Shown: positions 1 through 7,849, numbered from the stretch's first letter. The stretch is 64,000 bases of DNA from Actinomadura_E scrupuli (GCF_050971785.1 NZ_JBPCCU010000002.1:1-64000), one strand, 5' to 3'. Notes: generated by a model not told the origin, from the sequence alone. A program made the numbers and translations.

Positions 1-189
1 TCCTGTTGGCGGAGCGGTTCCTAGACAGCTCCACTCCACAACCGGAGGCCTTCGTCATCACGCAGATTCACACCGTGTCGTCACACAAACTCAACCAACC
101 TGCCTGGGCAGTACAGCTAGCCGATGACGCCTAAGATCAGCCACCATGGGCGAACCGGTGCACGTTCTCGACTGACTGCAACAGTGGTA

Positions 190-433
190 CGCGGCAAGGT
201 CTTCCACACCCTGAGCTACTTCGACGGCCTCAACTTCGCCACCCGCGCCACCAGCCCGGCCCTGTTCTCAGTCGCCCTGGATGGACTCCATCTGCCCGGC
301 CTCGACGGTCTTCGCGGCCTACAACCACTACACCGGAACCGATAAACAGATCTCCGTCTGGCCCTACAACGGCTACGAGGGCGGCGCAGGTTTCCAGTTC
401 CTCGAAATGCACGCCTTCGCCCGCAAACACTGA
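190..433 (+). pseudogene. Acetyl xylan esterase (AXE1) C-terminal remnant
   Basis: From about 199 the reading gives TLSYFDGLNFATRA and SPALFSVAL. After one extra base near 280 the frame moves to the one starting at 281, which reads MDSICPASTVFAAYNHY and WPYNGYEGG and ends in TGA at 431-433. Together these are the last 80 or so residues of the AXE1 family (acetyl xylan esterase / cephalosporin-C deacetylase). The usual catalytic Asp region (MDSICP) is kept, but the family's catalytic His in the HEGG motif is Tyr here. The first two thirds of the protein is missing, with no related sequence before about 190. I read it as a truncated, frameshifted, dead gene inside the decayed island. Confidence 0.7.
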
Positions 434-636
434 TATCTGTCCACGCGCAGACTCACCTGGGCGGCGCCGGCGCCGCGGACACCGGCACCGCCCAGGTTCA
501 CTCGACCCTCCGCCTCAACCCTGTCTGCCTACCGGCGCACCGGGTCGGCAACGGTCGTCATCCGGTCCTCCCGGCAATACCACCTCCCAGGTGGAGCGGC
601 GCCCTCGTGCCAGGCTGCGGATCGGAGGGGCAGGCA

Positions 637-1203
637 TCAGCGCCCGAAGTGGTGCATCGGGATGCCCGCACCCGGGACGTAGGGCCGCCCGGGGATGTGG
701 GGCAGACCCGGGTACTGCGGGTGATTCAGGATCGGCGGTCGCTGTGGGAACCCCGGGTGGCCGAAGATCGGCGGTCGCGGTGGGAACCCCGGGTGGCCGA
801 AGATCGGCGGCCGCGGTGGGAAGTGCGGCTGCAGGATCGGTCGCACTGGGAACCCAGGCTGCCAGGCCCTGCAGACGTTGATGGCTTCAGCGCCTCTATA
901 GGTGTTCCCCGCGTAGTCGAACCGCACCCTATCGCCGTTCGAGAGGCCCGCGAATGAACCGAGCCCGATCGGTCCGCTTTGGCGGTGATATGTGACGCCA
1001 TTGTCTCCCCGAATGTATTGGTCGCCAAACTGCCAGCCGGACCCATTGACAAATGTCCCGAATTGGCTGCCGCATATCGTCTTGGCCGACACGCCGGCGC
1101 GGTCCTGCGCCTGTGCGGTTCCCTGGCTTAAGGCGGCTGCGGCGGCTACCAGGGTCAGTGTGAGGCCTCCTCCGGCCAGCCACCGGGCTTTCCTACCATC
1201 CAT
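637..1203 (-). CDS. Secreted proline-rich repeat protein
   Basis: 188 residues beginning MDGRKARWLAGG, with a hydrophobic stretch and a likely signal-peptidase site after AQA near residue 32. The middle (about 33-115) is a compact domain with two Cys (CGSQF, NVCRAW) and many aromatic and Gly residues. The C-terminus is a proline-rich tail with tandem copies of FPPRPPIFGHPG. A GGAG ribosome-binding site lies about 10 nt before the ATG. It is probably exported and acts at or outside the cell surface; I do not recognise the family. The repeats are encoded by nearly identical 36-bp units, so length polymorphism is likely. Confidence 0.75.
   Translation of the reverse strand: MDGRKARWLAGGGLTLTLVAAAAALSQGTAQAQDRAGVSAKTICGSQFGTFVNGSGWQFGDQYIRGDNGVTYHRQSGPIGLGSFAGLSNGDRVRFDYAGNTYRGAEAINVCRAWQPGFPVRPILQPHFPPRPPIFGHPGFPPRPPIFGHPGFPQRPPILNHPQYPGLPHIPGRPYVPGAGIPMHHFGR
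729..820 (-). repeat. 36-bp tandem repeat in the proline-rich tail
   Basis: A 36-bp unit (one complete copy at 765-800) is repeated nearly perfectly before it and partly after it. Each unit encodes one FPPRPPIFGHPG block of the gene above. The near-identity at DNA level, third codon positions included, points to recent slippage or recombination. Confidence 0.8.
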
Positions 1204-2193
1204 CTGGTTTCTCCGATCAGTTACGCTTCGTCGCGCGAGAAGACTTCACGCTTCTGTGACTGAATTTGTAGCCCTTTATCGAGCGCTTATGTCTCAGTCG
1301 AAGGTAAAGAATTCATTGTGTTAATGACGCCCGACGGACATGCCGGAAAGGTGTTGTCATTTGGTCCGGCGCCCCCTCTCCGATGTAACCCTTAGTGACT
1401 TAAAGTGACTCTCAGTAATCATCTGTGCCTGCGCCGCGGTCTGGTCACCCGTACATGGACCCACACTGACCGATGCCGACCGAGACGCGCACCCGACCGG
1501 CGGGTGGGTTACGCTGCGGACCCGGAACCTGGCCATGAAATCGCAAGAGCTGTGGTTTCTCTTACATGGCCGCGAGACCATATTCGTTAAAAGATGTCTG
1601 CGCGCTTGCGCAGGACATCTATGAGTTCATTTTCAGCAGTTTTGGGCGCGAGGGTGGAGATTATCTGCGCCATTCAAGGTGAGGCTCTAGTTTCGGTGGT
1701 AAGTAGTGCCCCTGATCTATTCATCGCAGGTCTCGCACCTGCTCAGCAGCCGGGCTGTGAGGTGGATGTGACCGTGAATCTAACGGAAGGCAGGCCCGAC
1801 CACTGCGGACTACCGCGAGCGGCTGGGTCTTCCGAGCGACGTCCCGCCGCTACGGGCGTGCGGCGCGGGCGCCGGTCCATCCGCGCCATGCCCGAACGGC
1901 CGGGGCAGCAGCTCAGACATCTGCTGGGGTAGCAGAGCTCGAACCTAGAACAACTGATCCAGAATGCGCCGCAATTTCGAATTCCGCCGGGGACACTCCG
2001 TCCGACCACGAAAAAGCCCTAGCATGAAGCTCGTGCCCGTTGCATGCCCGTCAGAGAGGACGACCACGGTCGTCCACGGTCATCAACGGGGAGATCGGCG
2101 CTACCCCGCAGGTCGGCGGTACCGCAGGTCAGAGGTGATCACTGGGAGCGAATTCCCAAGCTGACGGCACCGAAGTAACGTCCGATTCTCGGG
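1204..2193. other. Gene-poor stretch, no supported gene
   Basis: About 1 kb with no convincing gene. The first 150 bases are AT-rich for this genome and probably hold the promoter of the secreted protein that ends at 1203. A strong hairpin lies at 1592-1620. Open frames over 1594-1932 and 1743-2009 have no recognisable domain, no ribosome-binding site and unusual composition, so I left them out. The stretch may be degraded mobile-element DNA. Confidence 0.5.
1592..1620. other. 12-bp hairpin
   Basis: AGATGTC (1592-1598) pairs with GACATCT (1614-1620), and TGCGC (1599-1603) with GCGCA (1608-1612), with one bulged G at 1613 and loop GCTT. No T-tract follows directly, so a terminator role is uncertain. 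It is the only strong structure in this gene-free kilobase. Confidence 0.5.
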
Positions 2194-2811
2194 GTGTTGT
2201 TGGACTTGGCTCTGTCCGATCATTGTCGGGTGAGTACTAGCTACGAGCGGGATTTTGGGCTTCGTGAGTTTGAGCTGGCGCTCTTGGACAGCATGTACGA
2301 CGAGGCGCCTATCCAGACCGAAGCGGCCTTGCATGCTCTGGATGCAAACCGAGCGGAGGCGTCCGCAGCTGAGGAGCGCCGGCTTCAGATAGCTCCCTGC
2401 AGTGTCGCCGACTACACACGCTGGCTCGGGCAGCCCGTCTCCCGAGAGCCGTACTCCGAGAATGACCGTGGCGGCATGTGGACGCGGTGGGCCCTGTCCA
2501 CCTGGCCGTACTTGTGGTTCGAAATGCTCGAACTTCCTAAATGTTCTCTCTTCAACGTGTGGCTGACCAGGCGGGACGGTGCACCTGCTCCACGCCTGGA
2601 GACCGCCGCAGACCTGGCGCCGTGGTCGTGCACCCACAAGGAGGTCGAACTCCGCTTCGGGCCGACGCTGAACGTGGACGGCTTCCACACAAGCTGGCTG
2701 CTGATGGAGTTCAGCGCACCTGATTCGACAGGACGAACCCGCCGCTACGAGGCATGCTTTGTCTGGGGCCTGTTGCAGCACGTCCGCGAGCGGAACCAGC
2801 AACTAGCTTGA
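2194..2811 (+). CDS. Hypothetical protein
   Basis: 205 residues from a GTG start; no clear ribosome-binding site is seen, so a later start such as the ATG at 2293 is possible. Soluble and acidic, with no signal peptide or membrane segment. Landmarks are the Trp-rich stretches RWALSTWPYLWFEML and SLFNVWLTRRDG and a C-terminal block RYEACFVWGLLQHVRER. I do not recognise a family. A second small gene in the same direction follows 16 bp later, so the two may be co-transcribed. It sits in the decayed island. Confidence 0.55.
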   Translation: MLLDLALSDHCRVSTSYERDFGLREFELALLDSMYDEAPIQTEAALHALDANRAEASAAEERRLQIAPCSVADYTRWLGQPVSREPYSENDRGGMWTRWALSTWPYLWFEMLELPKCSLFNVWLTRRDGAPAPRLETAADLAPWSCTHKEVELRFGPTLNVDGFHTSWLLMEFSAPDSTGRTRRYEACFVWGLLQHVRERNQQLA

Positions 2812-2827
2812 GCCCGCACACGGACGA

Positions 2828-3112
2828 GTGGCGCCCTCGCAGCTGAGGCAAGGTCTGACGAAGCGACCGCCTGACCTGGAGGCGTTCGCGTGGCCCTGTG
2901 ACTTCTGCGGGAGCTGGACAACCCTGAGCTCGGGTGGAGACGGCCTGGTCCTGGATGTGCGCAGCAACGACGGACCGGGCAGCCACACCGTCATCTCCCA
3001 TCGGGAGTGCTTGGCGGAACGGATCCGTCCCGAGAACACGGGCGAACGGGCTCGTGCGCTCAAGGTCGGCCGATCCGACCGCGTAGACCCACATCGCGGC
3101 ACCGGCGTCTAA
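2828..3112 (+). CDS. Small hypothetical protein with Cys/His zinc-like pattern
   Basis: 94 residues from a GTG start, directly after the preceding hypothetical gene. CDFC near residue 24 and HREC near residue 58 form a C-x2-C / H-x2-C pattern that could bind one zinc ion; this is inference from spacing only. The C-terminus is basic. It converges on the gene ending at 3134. Confidence 0.5.
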   Translation: MAPSQLRQGLTKRPPDLEAFAWPCDFCGSWTTLSSGGDGLVLDVRSNDGPGSHTVISHRECLAERIRPENTGERARALKVGRSDRVDPHRGTGV

Positions 3113-3133
3113 TTCGCCCGCTTGCTCCGGTCG

Positions 3134-4162
3134 TTAAACGAGGTTGGGTTTCGCTGCGATCCAGTCACGGAGCTGCTCGGCGATGGCCCGGTCGTGGAGT
3201 TCGGGCAGGTGGTGGGCAGCAGCGTTGATCAGGTTCTTGGCATGGCGTGAGGCGCGCATGGCCGGGAGGTTCTCGGGGCTGAGGACGCAGGGGATCTGTG
3301 CTTGGGCGAGAGTGATCGGGAGGGCATCGAGGCAGTCGCGCACGACCTGGTCCGACGTCGGCAGCACCTCGATGACTTCGGAGGCGTAATTGCGGGCGCG
3401 GAGGGACGAAGTGACGGCGGCGACGCGGATGGCCGTCTCGTCGGCTGCGAAGGCCCCCTCCTCCTGGGCGCGGCGGACGGCCCACAGGTAGAGACGAGTG
3501 GCGTCGACGCGTGTACCAGCGCGGCTGTGGATCGCGTGCTCGATCTGGAGGAACAAGCGAAGCCACCAGTTGGCCGCGTCCTGGGCACCTGGCTGGTGGC
3601 GGCTGATCCACGCCAGGCGCTGCTGCTCGGATGCCTGCAGCAAGTGTCTGATGCGCTGCTGGTCGATGGGGAAGCCCTTGACCATGCTTGCCGCAGTCTC
3701 GGCGCGCAAGGGAGCGATGATGCGATCGACCTCGCCGTCGGCGACGAGGATGTGGACGGCGGAGTCCGGCTGCCAGTACTCCCGATATCCCTCGTTCGTG
3801 CTCGGCAGTTCGACCAGATCGACGCCGAGGTCCATCAAAGCCGCCTGCAGGTCGACGAGAGGGAGGGAAGCCTGGAGCGGGCCGTAGCGTTCACGGATCG
3901 GCGCGGCCGCGACCTCGGGCCCGGTAGAGGTCAACCGGTGCAGCTGCACGGTGAAATGGGTGCCCCGCCACGGCGCCCGGCCGGGGCTGCGTTCCCAGAA
4001 GAAGTCGACCAAGCCGTAGTCGCGCCACATCCGCCCCTTGCCCCGGTTCACCGCCGGGGCAGCTCCGAGGATCCGGTCGACGTCTTCAAGGCTGCTGGTT
4101 TGATCGGCGCTCAGAACCGCACCGCGCACGACAACATCGATCACGAACTCCAGCGTGCTCAC
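3134..4162 (-). CDS. Hypothetical protein, second gene of a two-gene operon
   Basis: 342 residues, soluble. The N-terminal 90 residues (LEDVDRILG, MWRDYGLVDFFWE, WRGTHFTVQLHR) form what looks like a compact alpha/beta domain. The remainder is helical and Arg/Ala-rich (residues about 160-340, with WWLRLFLQIEHAIHSRAG). Its ATG overlaps the stop of the upstream gene by 4 bp (4159-4162), so the two are translationally coupled. I do not recognise the family. The N-terminal pattern reminds me of actinobacterial proteins sometimes found as immunity-like genes in toxin loci, but that is a weak impression and no toxin gene is adjacent. Confidence 0.65.
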   Translation of the reverse strand: MSTLEFVIDVVVRGAVLSADQTSSLEDVDRILGAAPAVNRGKGRMWRDYGLVDFFWERSPGRAPWRGTHFTVQLHRLTSTGPEVAAAPIRERYGPLQASLPLVDLQAALMDLGVDLVELPSTNEGYREYWQPDSAVHILVADGEVDRIIAPLRAETAASMVKGFPIDQQRIRHLLQASEQQRLAWISRHQPGAQDAANWWLRLFLQIEHAIHSRAGTRVDATRLYLWAVRRAQEEGAFAADETAIRVAAVTSSLRARNYASEVIEVLPTSDQVVRDCLDALPITLAQAQIPCVLSPENLPAMRASRHAKNLINAAAHHLPELHDRAIAEQLRDWIAAKPNLV

Positions 4163-4605
4163 GCTTCCTCAGCGATCGCGAAACCCGACATCCCGTCCCA
4201 CGCGACCGCTGACCAAAGCTTGGCCAGCGCCGCCCAGATCCTGCGGACCAGAACCCAGTCCGGATCACCGCCGCTCAGCGTGATCGTCGCCAGGAGATCA
4301 CAACCCCAGATCCCATGCTCTCCGTCCGGATCAGCCTGGAAGACCGACTCGGCGATGAATGCAACCCCGACGTGGATCTCGAGGTTCAACCACCCGGGGA
4401 CCTCTTGCCTGCTGTCCGCCTTGGTCGCGAGCTCGTAAGCCGCCACCTCCCGGTCGAATGGCCCAAGCCACTCGCCCAGCAGCGGACCACCAGTGCTGAG
4501 CAACTCATCGAGCAGACGCTCCAGCGCCGCATGACCGGTTACCTCTCCCGACCTGCAGAAGAAGCTGAGCTGGTAGGTCACCCGGACGCCCCGAACCCTC
4601 GCCAT
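4159..4605 (-). CDS. Hypothetical protein, first gene of a two-gene operon
   Basis: 148 residues from the ATG at 4605; a TTG at 4608 would add one residue. Soluble and acidic, with no signal peptide. Motifs include VTYQLSFFCRSGEV, GEWLGPFDREVAAYEL and GWLNLEIHVGVAFIAESVF, suggesting an alpha/beta fold. No known family recognised. It overlaps the downstream 342-residue gene by 4 bp. The start codon lies about 10 bp from a perfect 13-bp inverted repeat (4615-4654) that could control the pair. Confidence 0.6.
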   Translation of the reverse strand: MARVRGVRVTYQLSFFCRSGEVTGHAALERLLDELLSTGGPLLGEWLGPFDREVAAYELATKADSRQEVPGWLNLEIHVGVAFIAESVFQADPDGEHGIWGCDLLATITLSGGDPDWVLVRRIWAALAKLWSAVAWDGMSGFAIAEEA

Positions 4606-4614
4606 CAATCCGAT

Positions 4615-4654
4615 CTCATGTACGTGACAACAGCCTATTCATCACGTACATGAG
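4615..4654. promoter_or_regulatory. Perfect 13-bp inverted repeat before the two-gene operon
   Basis: CTCATGTACGTGA (4615-4627) and TCACGTACATGAG (4642-4654) are exact reverse complements separated by 14 AT-rich bases. The element sits just upstream of the leftward operon starting at 4605 and next to the integrase remnant on the other side. An operator is the simplest reading; a recombination end or a terminator is possible. Confidence 0.55.
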
Positions 4655-4825
4655 CGCTGAACGGTCACAGCTGAGCAGGCAATCCGGCCCCGCTGCTGAT
4701 GCGCGACTCGGGCACGTTATCCGGTACATCGCTCCCGCGCTCGGAGACGACCAGTGACAGCGTCCGCGAAGGTCACCGCGATCTGCGGCGCCGCGATCAC
4801 CCTCGCCGGCGCCACGGACGACTTC

Positions 4826-5165
4826 CTGTCGACCCATCAGGTCGCCAACCGCAACACGGTGCGCCCGCAGAGCCTCAACGCACAGGTCCAGTAGCGGGAT
4901 GGTCCGTTCGGAGTCGTTGGTCTTGGGGCGTACGAACCGTAGCTCCCCGCCGATGCGCTGGCGGCTTTGGACGACTTCGAGGGTGCCGGCGTCCAGGTCG
5001 AGATCTTCCCAGCGCAGTCCGAGCAGTCCCCCGTGCCGCAGTCCGAGGCAGAGCGCCAGGACGTACAGGCGTAGAGCCACTCGCTCTCGGCGACCTTGAG
5101 CACGGCCCACGCCTGGTCGACGGTGAGCCCGCGATTCACTCGGCACAAGACGCCGTCCCGCTGCC
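4826..5165 (-). pseudogene. Tyrosine recombinase (phage-type integrase) remnant
   Basis: Read leftward, the first part gives CRVNRGLTVDQAWAVLK and AESEWLYA. One missing base near 5068 shifts the frame, and the next part gives LYVLALCLGLRHGGLLGL, RWEDLDLDAGTLEVV and FVRPKTNDSERTIPL, ending around ALRAHR. This is the start of the catalytic domain of tyrosine site-specific integrases. The first catalytic Arg is present, but the usual R-x-G-E reads R-H-G-G, and the later H-x-x-R and Tyr boxes are absent. The homology stops near 4850-4826. It is non-functional, but marks this region as a former integrative element. Confidence 0.8.
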
Positions 5166-5243
5166 ACTGCCGTCTACCTTGCGGCTCGGGCCATCGCTAG
5201 GAGTCCAGGATCGTCTGGTGCCGCGTTCGGGAGAACCGGTTGC

Positions 5244-5283
5244 TTGACTCATGGCTAAATGGTGCTAATAATACTAGCACCAT
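5244..5283 (+). promoter_or_regulatory. Promoter with palindromic operator overlapping the gntR start
   Basis: TTGACT (5244-5249) and TAATAA (5266-5271), 16 bp apart, form a good -35/-10 pair. ATGGTGCTA (5259-5267) and TAGCACCAT (5275-5283) are perfect inverted arms with a 7-bp spacer. The palindrome covers the -10 box, the expected transcription start and the first bases of the gntR ATG. No Shine-Dalgarno sequence fits, so the mRNA is probably leaderless. The layout suggests tight self-repression by the GntR protein. Confidence 0.7.
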
Positions 5284-5629
5284 GAGATGGACTGTTGATC
5301 ACTCATCCCAGGAATCGCTGCAGCGTCAGGTCGCCGGCTGCGTCCGCCACGGGGTGGCATCGGGCGAGCTGACCAGCGGTGAGCAGCTTCCTCCGGCCGC
5401 CGAGCTGGCGGTGGCACTGTCGGTCGACCGCAACACCGTGCTCGCCGCCTACCGGCAGCTGAGAGACGAGGGCCTGCTGGAGTTCCGCCGGGGGCGCGGA
5501 GCCCGGGTGACCTCGGCAGGTGCACCGCTGGCCTCGGTCACCGAGGCGGCCCACGCCCTGATCGCCGTCGCCCGTGCCCAGGGGCTCGGCCGTACCGAAC
5601 TGATCCGCCTCATCGAGGAGCTGACATGA
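5282..5629 (+). CDS. GntR-family regulator, YtrA-like
   Basis: 115 residues. The winged helix-turn-helix fills residues about 10-75: SLQRQVAGCVRHGVASGEL, GEQLPPAAELAVALSVDRNT and LRDEGLLEFRRGRGARV. The short helical tail of about 40 residues is typical of the YtrA subfamily, which lacks a large effector domain. I chose the ATG at 5282 because it lies just after a strong promoter and inside a palindrome; the frame is open back to 5240 but without signals. It overlaps the next gene by 4 bp (ATGA), so it very likely controls itself and that membrane protein. Confidence 0.85.
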   Translation: MRWTVDHSSQESLQRQVAGCVRHGVASGELTSGEQLPPAAELAVALSVDRNTVLAAYRQLRDEGLLEFRRGRGARVTSAGAPLASVTEAAHALIAVARAQGLGRTELIRLIEELT

Positions 5630-6129
5630 CCGCATCCGGGTTCTCCGGCACCGACCGTTACTCGATCTACACCGGCCGCGCGACCAACTGGCCCATAGTC
5701 ACCGGCAGCGCCGTACTACTGCTACTACTGGTCCTGGGAGGGGGACCGAACGGGAGCTGGCGGGACCTGGCATCGATACTGATCTCCGTCGCCGGCGTGG
5801 TCCTCTTCGCTCTCACCGGGTCCAGCGTCAGGACTACGGCCGGTCCCAACGGAGTCTCCATTCATTTCGGAGCACTCGGATGGCCACGCTGCACCTACCA
5901 CCTCGACCAGATCCAGCACGCCGAAGTGATCGACCTCCACCCCTTGTCCGTGGCCTTCGGTTTCTGGTGGACCCCACGACGCACTTGCTGCACCGTCCGC
6001 TCCGGCCCCACCCTGCGGCTACTGCTGAGCAACGGCCGCACCGTCACCGTCACCACGTCCCACCCCCACGCGGCCGTCACCGCTATCAACGACGCGAAAG
6101 CGCAACCGAATGAACGTAGCCGCGCGTAG
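5626..6129 (+). CDS. Membrane protein co-transcribed with gntR
   Basis: 167 residues. Two hydrophobic segments occupy about residues 24-40 (PIVTGSAVLLLLLVLGGG) and 48-66 (LASILISVAGVVLFALTG). A soluble C-terminal domain of about 100 residues follows, with YHLDQIQHAEVIDLHPL and TLRLLLSNGRTVTVTT, similar to the PH-like tails of small actinobacterial membrane proteins encoded beside YtrA-type GntR regulators. It is coupled to gntR by an ATGA overlap. Its function is not known; a role in envelope sensing is inference. A 7-bp hairpin at about 6143-6171 may end the operon. Confidence 0.75.
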   Translation: MTASGFSGTDRYSIYTGRATNWPIVTGSAVLLLLLVLGGGPNGSWRDLASILISVAGVVLFALTGSSVRTTAGPNGVSIHFGALGWPRCTYHLDQIQHAEVIDLHPLSVAFGFWWTPRRTCCTVRSGPTLRLLLSNGRTVTVTTSHPHAAVTAINDAKAQPNERSRA

Positions 6130-6248
6130 CCATCGCGCGCATTCGGTGGCGCCGATGCTAGCGCCGCCACCGGCCTTGGCGACGGAAATTCCAGGCCGAG
6201 CCGTAAGCTGAACGAGCCAGTCAGGCCCAGACCACGAGGGGACGCCCG

Positions 6249-6875
6249 ATGACGGCCCTGCCGGAGGACAGCTGGCTGCTGGGTATTCGACCGCAGCCCG
6301 CCCGCGTGACCGCCGAGGAGTACGAAGCGCTCCCCGAAGAGATCGCCAGGGCGATCGAGATCGTGGACGGCTACGTCGTCTACTGCGAGGCCCCGGCCCC
6401 CAATCATCAGACGGCGGGCCGGAGATTGGCCAACCTTCTGGAGGCCCACGCCCGAAAGGCCATGGATCGCGGCTACGAGTGCATCACCGTCAACAACGAT
6501 GTCGATCTACGACTACGGGACGTACCGCTGTTGAACCGGCGTCCCGATGTGATCCTCTACAGATGCCTGGACCTCGGCCGGGGGGAACGCCTGCAGGCCG
6601 AGCACGCACTGCTCGTCGTCGAGATCGTCTCGCCAGGCTCCGAAACTCAGGACACAACCGACAAACCCGGCGAATACGCCAAGGCAGGGATCCCGCACTA
6701 CTGGATCGTTCGCCTGGACAACACCGGCGTGGCCGTTATCGAGCGTTACCAACTTGATCGCGCCACCATGCTCTATAAGCACACCGGTACCTTCATGAAG
6801 GATGACGCCGACCACACGCCTCAAGTGAACAACCCGATTCCCGTCACGATCGAATGGTCCGACCTGCGGTTCTGA
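6249..6875 (+). CDS. Uma2-family (DUF820) putative endonuclease
   Basis: 208 residues with the Uma2/DUF820 core, a PD-(D/E)XK-like nuclease fold. It has RVTAEEYEALPEE at the start, NNDVDLRLRD, RRPDVILYR with the metal-binding Asp, LLVVEIVSPGSETQD with the acidic residue, and DKPGEYAKAGIPHYWIV with the lysine. Length is normal for the family. Such genes occur in many copies in actinobacteria; the biological substrate is not established. GAGGGGA precedes the ATG. It stands alone between the gntR operon and the toxin-antitoxin remnant. Confidence 0.85.
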   Translation: MTALPEDSWLLGIRPQPARVTAEEYEALPEEIARAIEIVDGYVVYCEAPAPNHQTAGRRLANLLEAHARKAMDRGYECITVNNDVDLRLRDVPLLNRRPDVILYRCLDLGRGERLQAEHALLVVEIVSPGSETQDTTDKPGEYAKAGIPHYWIVRLDNTGVAVIERYQLDRATMLYKHTGTFMKDDADHTPQVNNPIPVTIEWSDLRF

Positions 6876-6929
6876 CACGGCATCACGCCCGACCACTGAC
6901 AGCAACGTTGACGGGTCGACCGGGGCGAC

Positions 6930-7142
6930 ATGCTCGATAGAGATCACACCAAGGCGCTACGCGATGGCGTCCGCGAGTTACGGCTGTACCTCGGGGAGAC
7001 AGCGTGGCGGATCACCTATTGGCTGCCGACGGGGCGTGACCGTCTGATCGTGCTACTAACCGTGTTCCAGAAGGTCCGTGATGACTCACAACCTCGGGAT
7101 GTGGACCGAGCGGTCAAGGTGCGGTGGGCCTGCGAGTCATCC
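6930..7142 (+). pseudogene. HigB/RelE-like (Gp49 type) toxin remnant
   Basis: The reading gives TKALRDGVRELRLYLG, WRITYWLPTGRDRLIVLL and VFQKVRDDSQPRDVDRA, the core of phage-derived Gp49-like / HigB toxins, where families typically read ALRDGLFELR...RITYRF...IVLLTTFRKQ. The first 40 or so residues of a normal toxin are missing, and the frame runs on past the usual C-terminus into the antitoxin region. I read it as an inactivated toxin gene of a type II system. Confidence 0.65.
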
Positions 7143-7184
7143 CATACGGACCCCAGCGGGTCATGTCTATGCGAGGAGCGAGTG

Positions 7185-7421
7185 ATGGCCGGGCACAGCA
7201 GGTGGAAGCTTGACCATGAGCGGCGCCTGCGCGAGGGCGTACCTGAGCACCCTGAGTAGGAACTGGCGGGGCTCGATCTTCGACTCGGTGACATGGTCCG
7301 CGAGCGTCGCAGGACGCTGGGACTCACCCAGGCGGAAGTGGCCGAATACGCGGGCATCACCCAGCCGGCGCTGTCGGGCATCGAGGGCGGCGGTGGTGTG
7401 CACCCGCACATCGTCACCGGC
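7185..7421 (+). pseudogene. HigA-like (Xre HTH) antitoxin remnant
   Basis: MAGHSRWKLDHERRLREG starts at 7185 but hits a stop at 7257-7259. In another frame ELAGLDLRLGDMVRERR continues into TLGLTQAEVAEYAGITQPAL and SGIEGG, a classic Xre-type helix-turn-helix. Downstream residues (GVHPHIVTGYHPPEA) no longer match the family. At least one frameshift and loss of the C-terminus make it non-functional. Order and spacing after the toxin remnant are those of HigB-HigA pairs. Confidence 0.7.
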
Positions 7422-7756
7422 TACCACCCACCCGAGGCACTGGAACCCGCCATCCACCCGGACGGCCGCCTCGACCTCCGCACCCTCTCCGCACTCATGA
7501 CCGCCCCGCTGGCAGCCCTGGCGACCACCCCGAAGAACCCGGTCTGGCACTTCCCCGTCCGAATCAGACCACGATCAACATCCTGGCCATGGCCGTCGCC
7601 ATCAGGGCCCTACTCGAGGTCATCGGCGAGCCGTCGCCGCACCGGAGCCCCACGCCCATGACGCCCTCAGCACCCAAGTACTGGGCATGCTTATGCGGTT
7701 TTCGCTCAGAGGTGGGCTGCGGAAGCGCTGTCAGAACAGCGCTCGGGCCGCGACAC
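7422..7756. other. Non-coding stretch before the tRNA fragment
   Basis: About 335 bases without a supported gene. Short open frames exist but show no domain or ribosome-binding site. It is probably degraded tail of the antitoxin gene plus element-end DNA leading to the tRNA-Phe fragment. Confidence 0.4.
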
Positions 7757-7800
7757 CTGAAAAGCGGAAGGTCGGCGGTTCGACCCCGCCCCTGTCCACC
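7757..7800 (+). other. 3' half of a tRNA-Phe gene (attachment-site remnant)
   Basis: The 44 bases start in the anticodon loop (CTGAAAA, with GAA anticodon) and continue through AAGCGGAAGGTC, the T-arm GGCGG-TTCGACC-CCGCC and the acceptor 3' strand ending CCACC. No 5' half (acceptor, D-arm) is found upstream, so this is not a working tRNA. Integrative elements that insert at tRNA 3' ends leave exactly this duplication at one end. With the integrase remnant to the left, I read it as the right-hand att site of the island. The intact tRNA-Phe would then lie left of the window. Confidence 0.75.
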
Positions 7801-7813
7801 TCACTGACCAGCC

Positions 7814-7849
7814 AAAAGACCCCGAATCATGATCACCCGGGATCTTTTT
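7814..7849 (+). terminator. Terminator-like hairpin after the tRNA-Phe fragment
   Basis: AAAAGACCCCG (7814-7824) pairs with CGGGATCTTTT (7838-7848) with one mismatch and a 13-nt loop, ending in a T-run. It sits just after the tRNA 3' end and is probably the original tRNA-Phe terminator, i.e. the first bases of undisturbed chromosome. Confidence 0.65.

Noticed and set aside
1594..1932. Rightward 112-codon frame in the gene-poor stretch
   Set aside because: No ribosome-binding site, no domain, and it starts in a hairpin; composition drifts along the frame.
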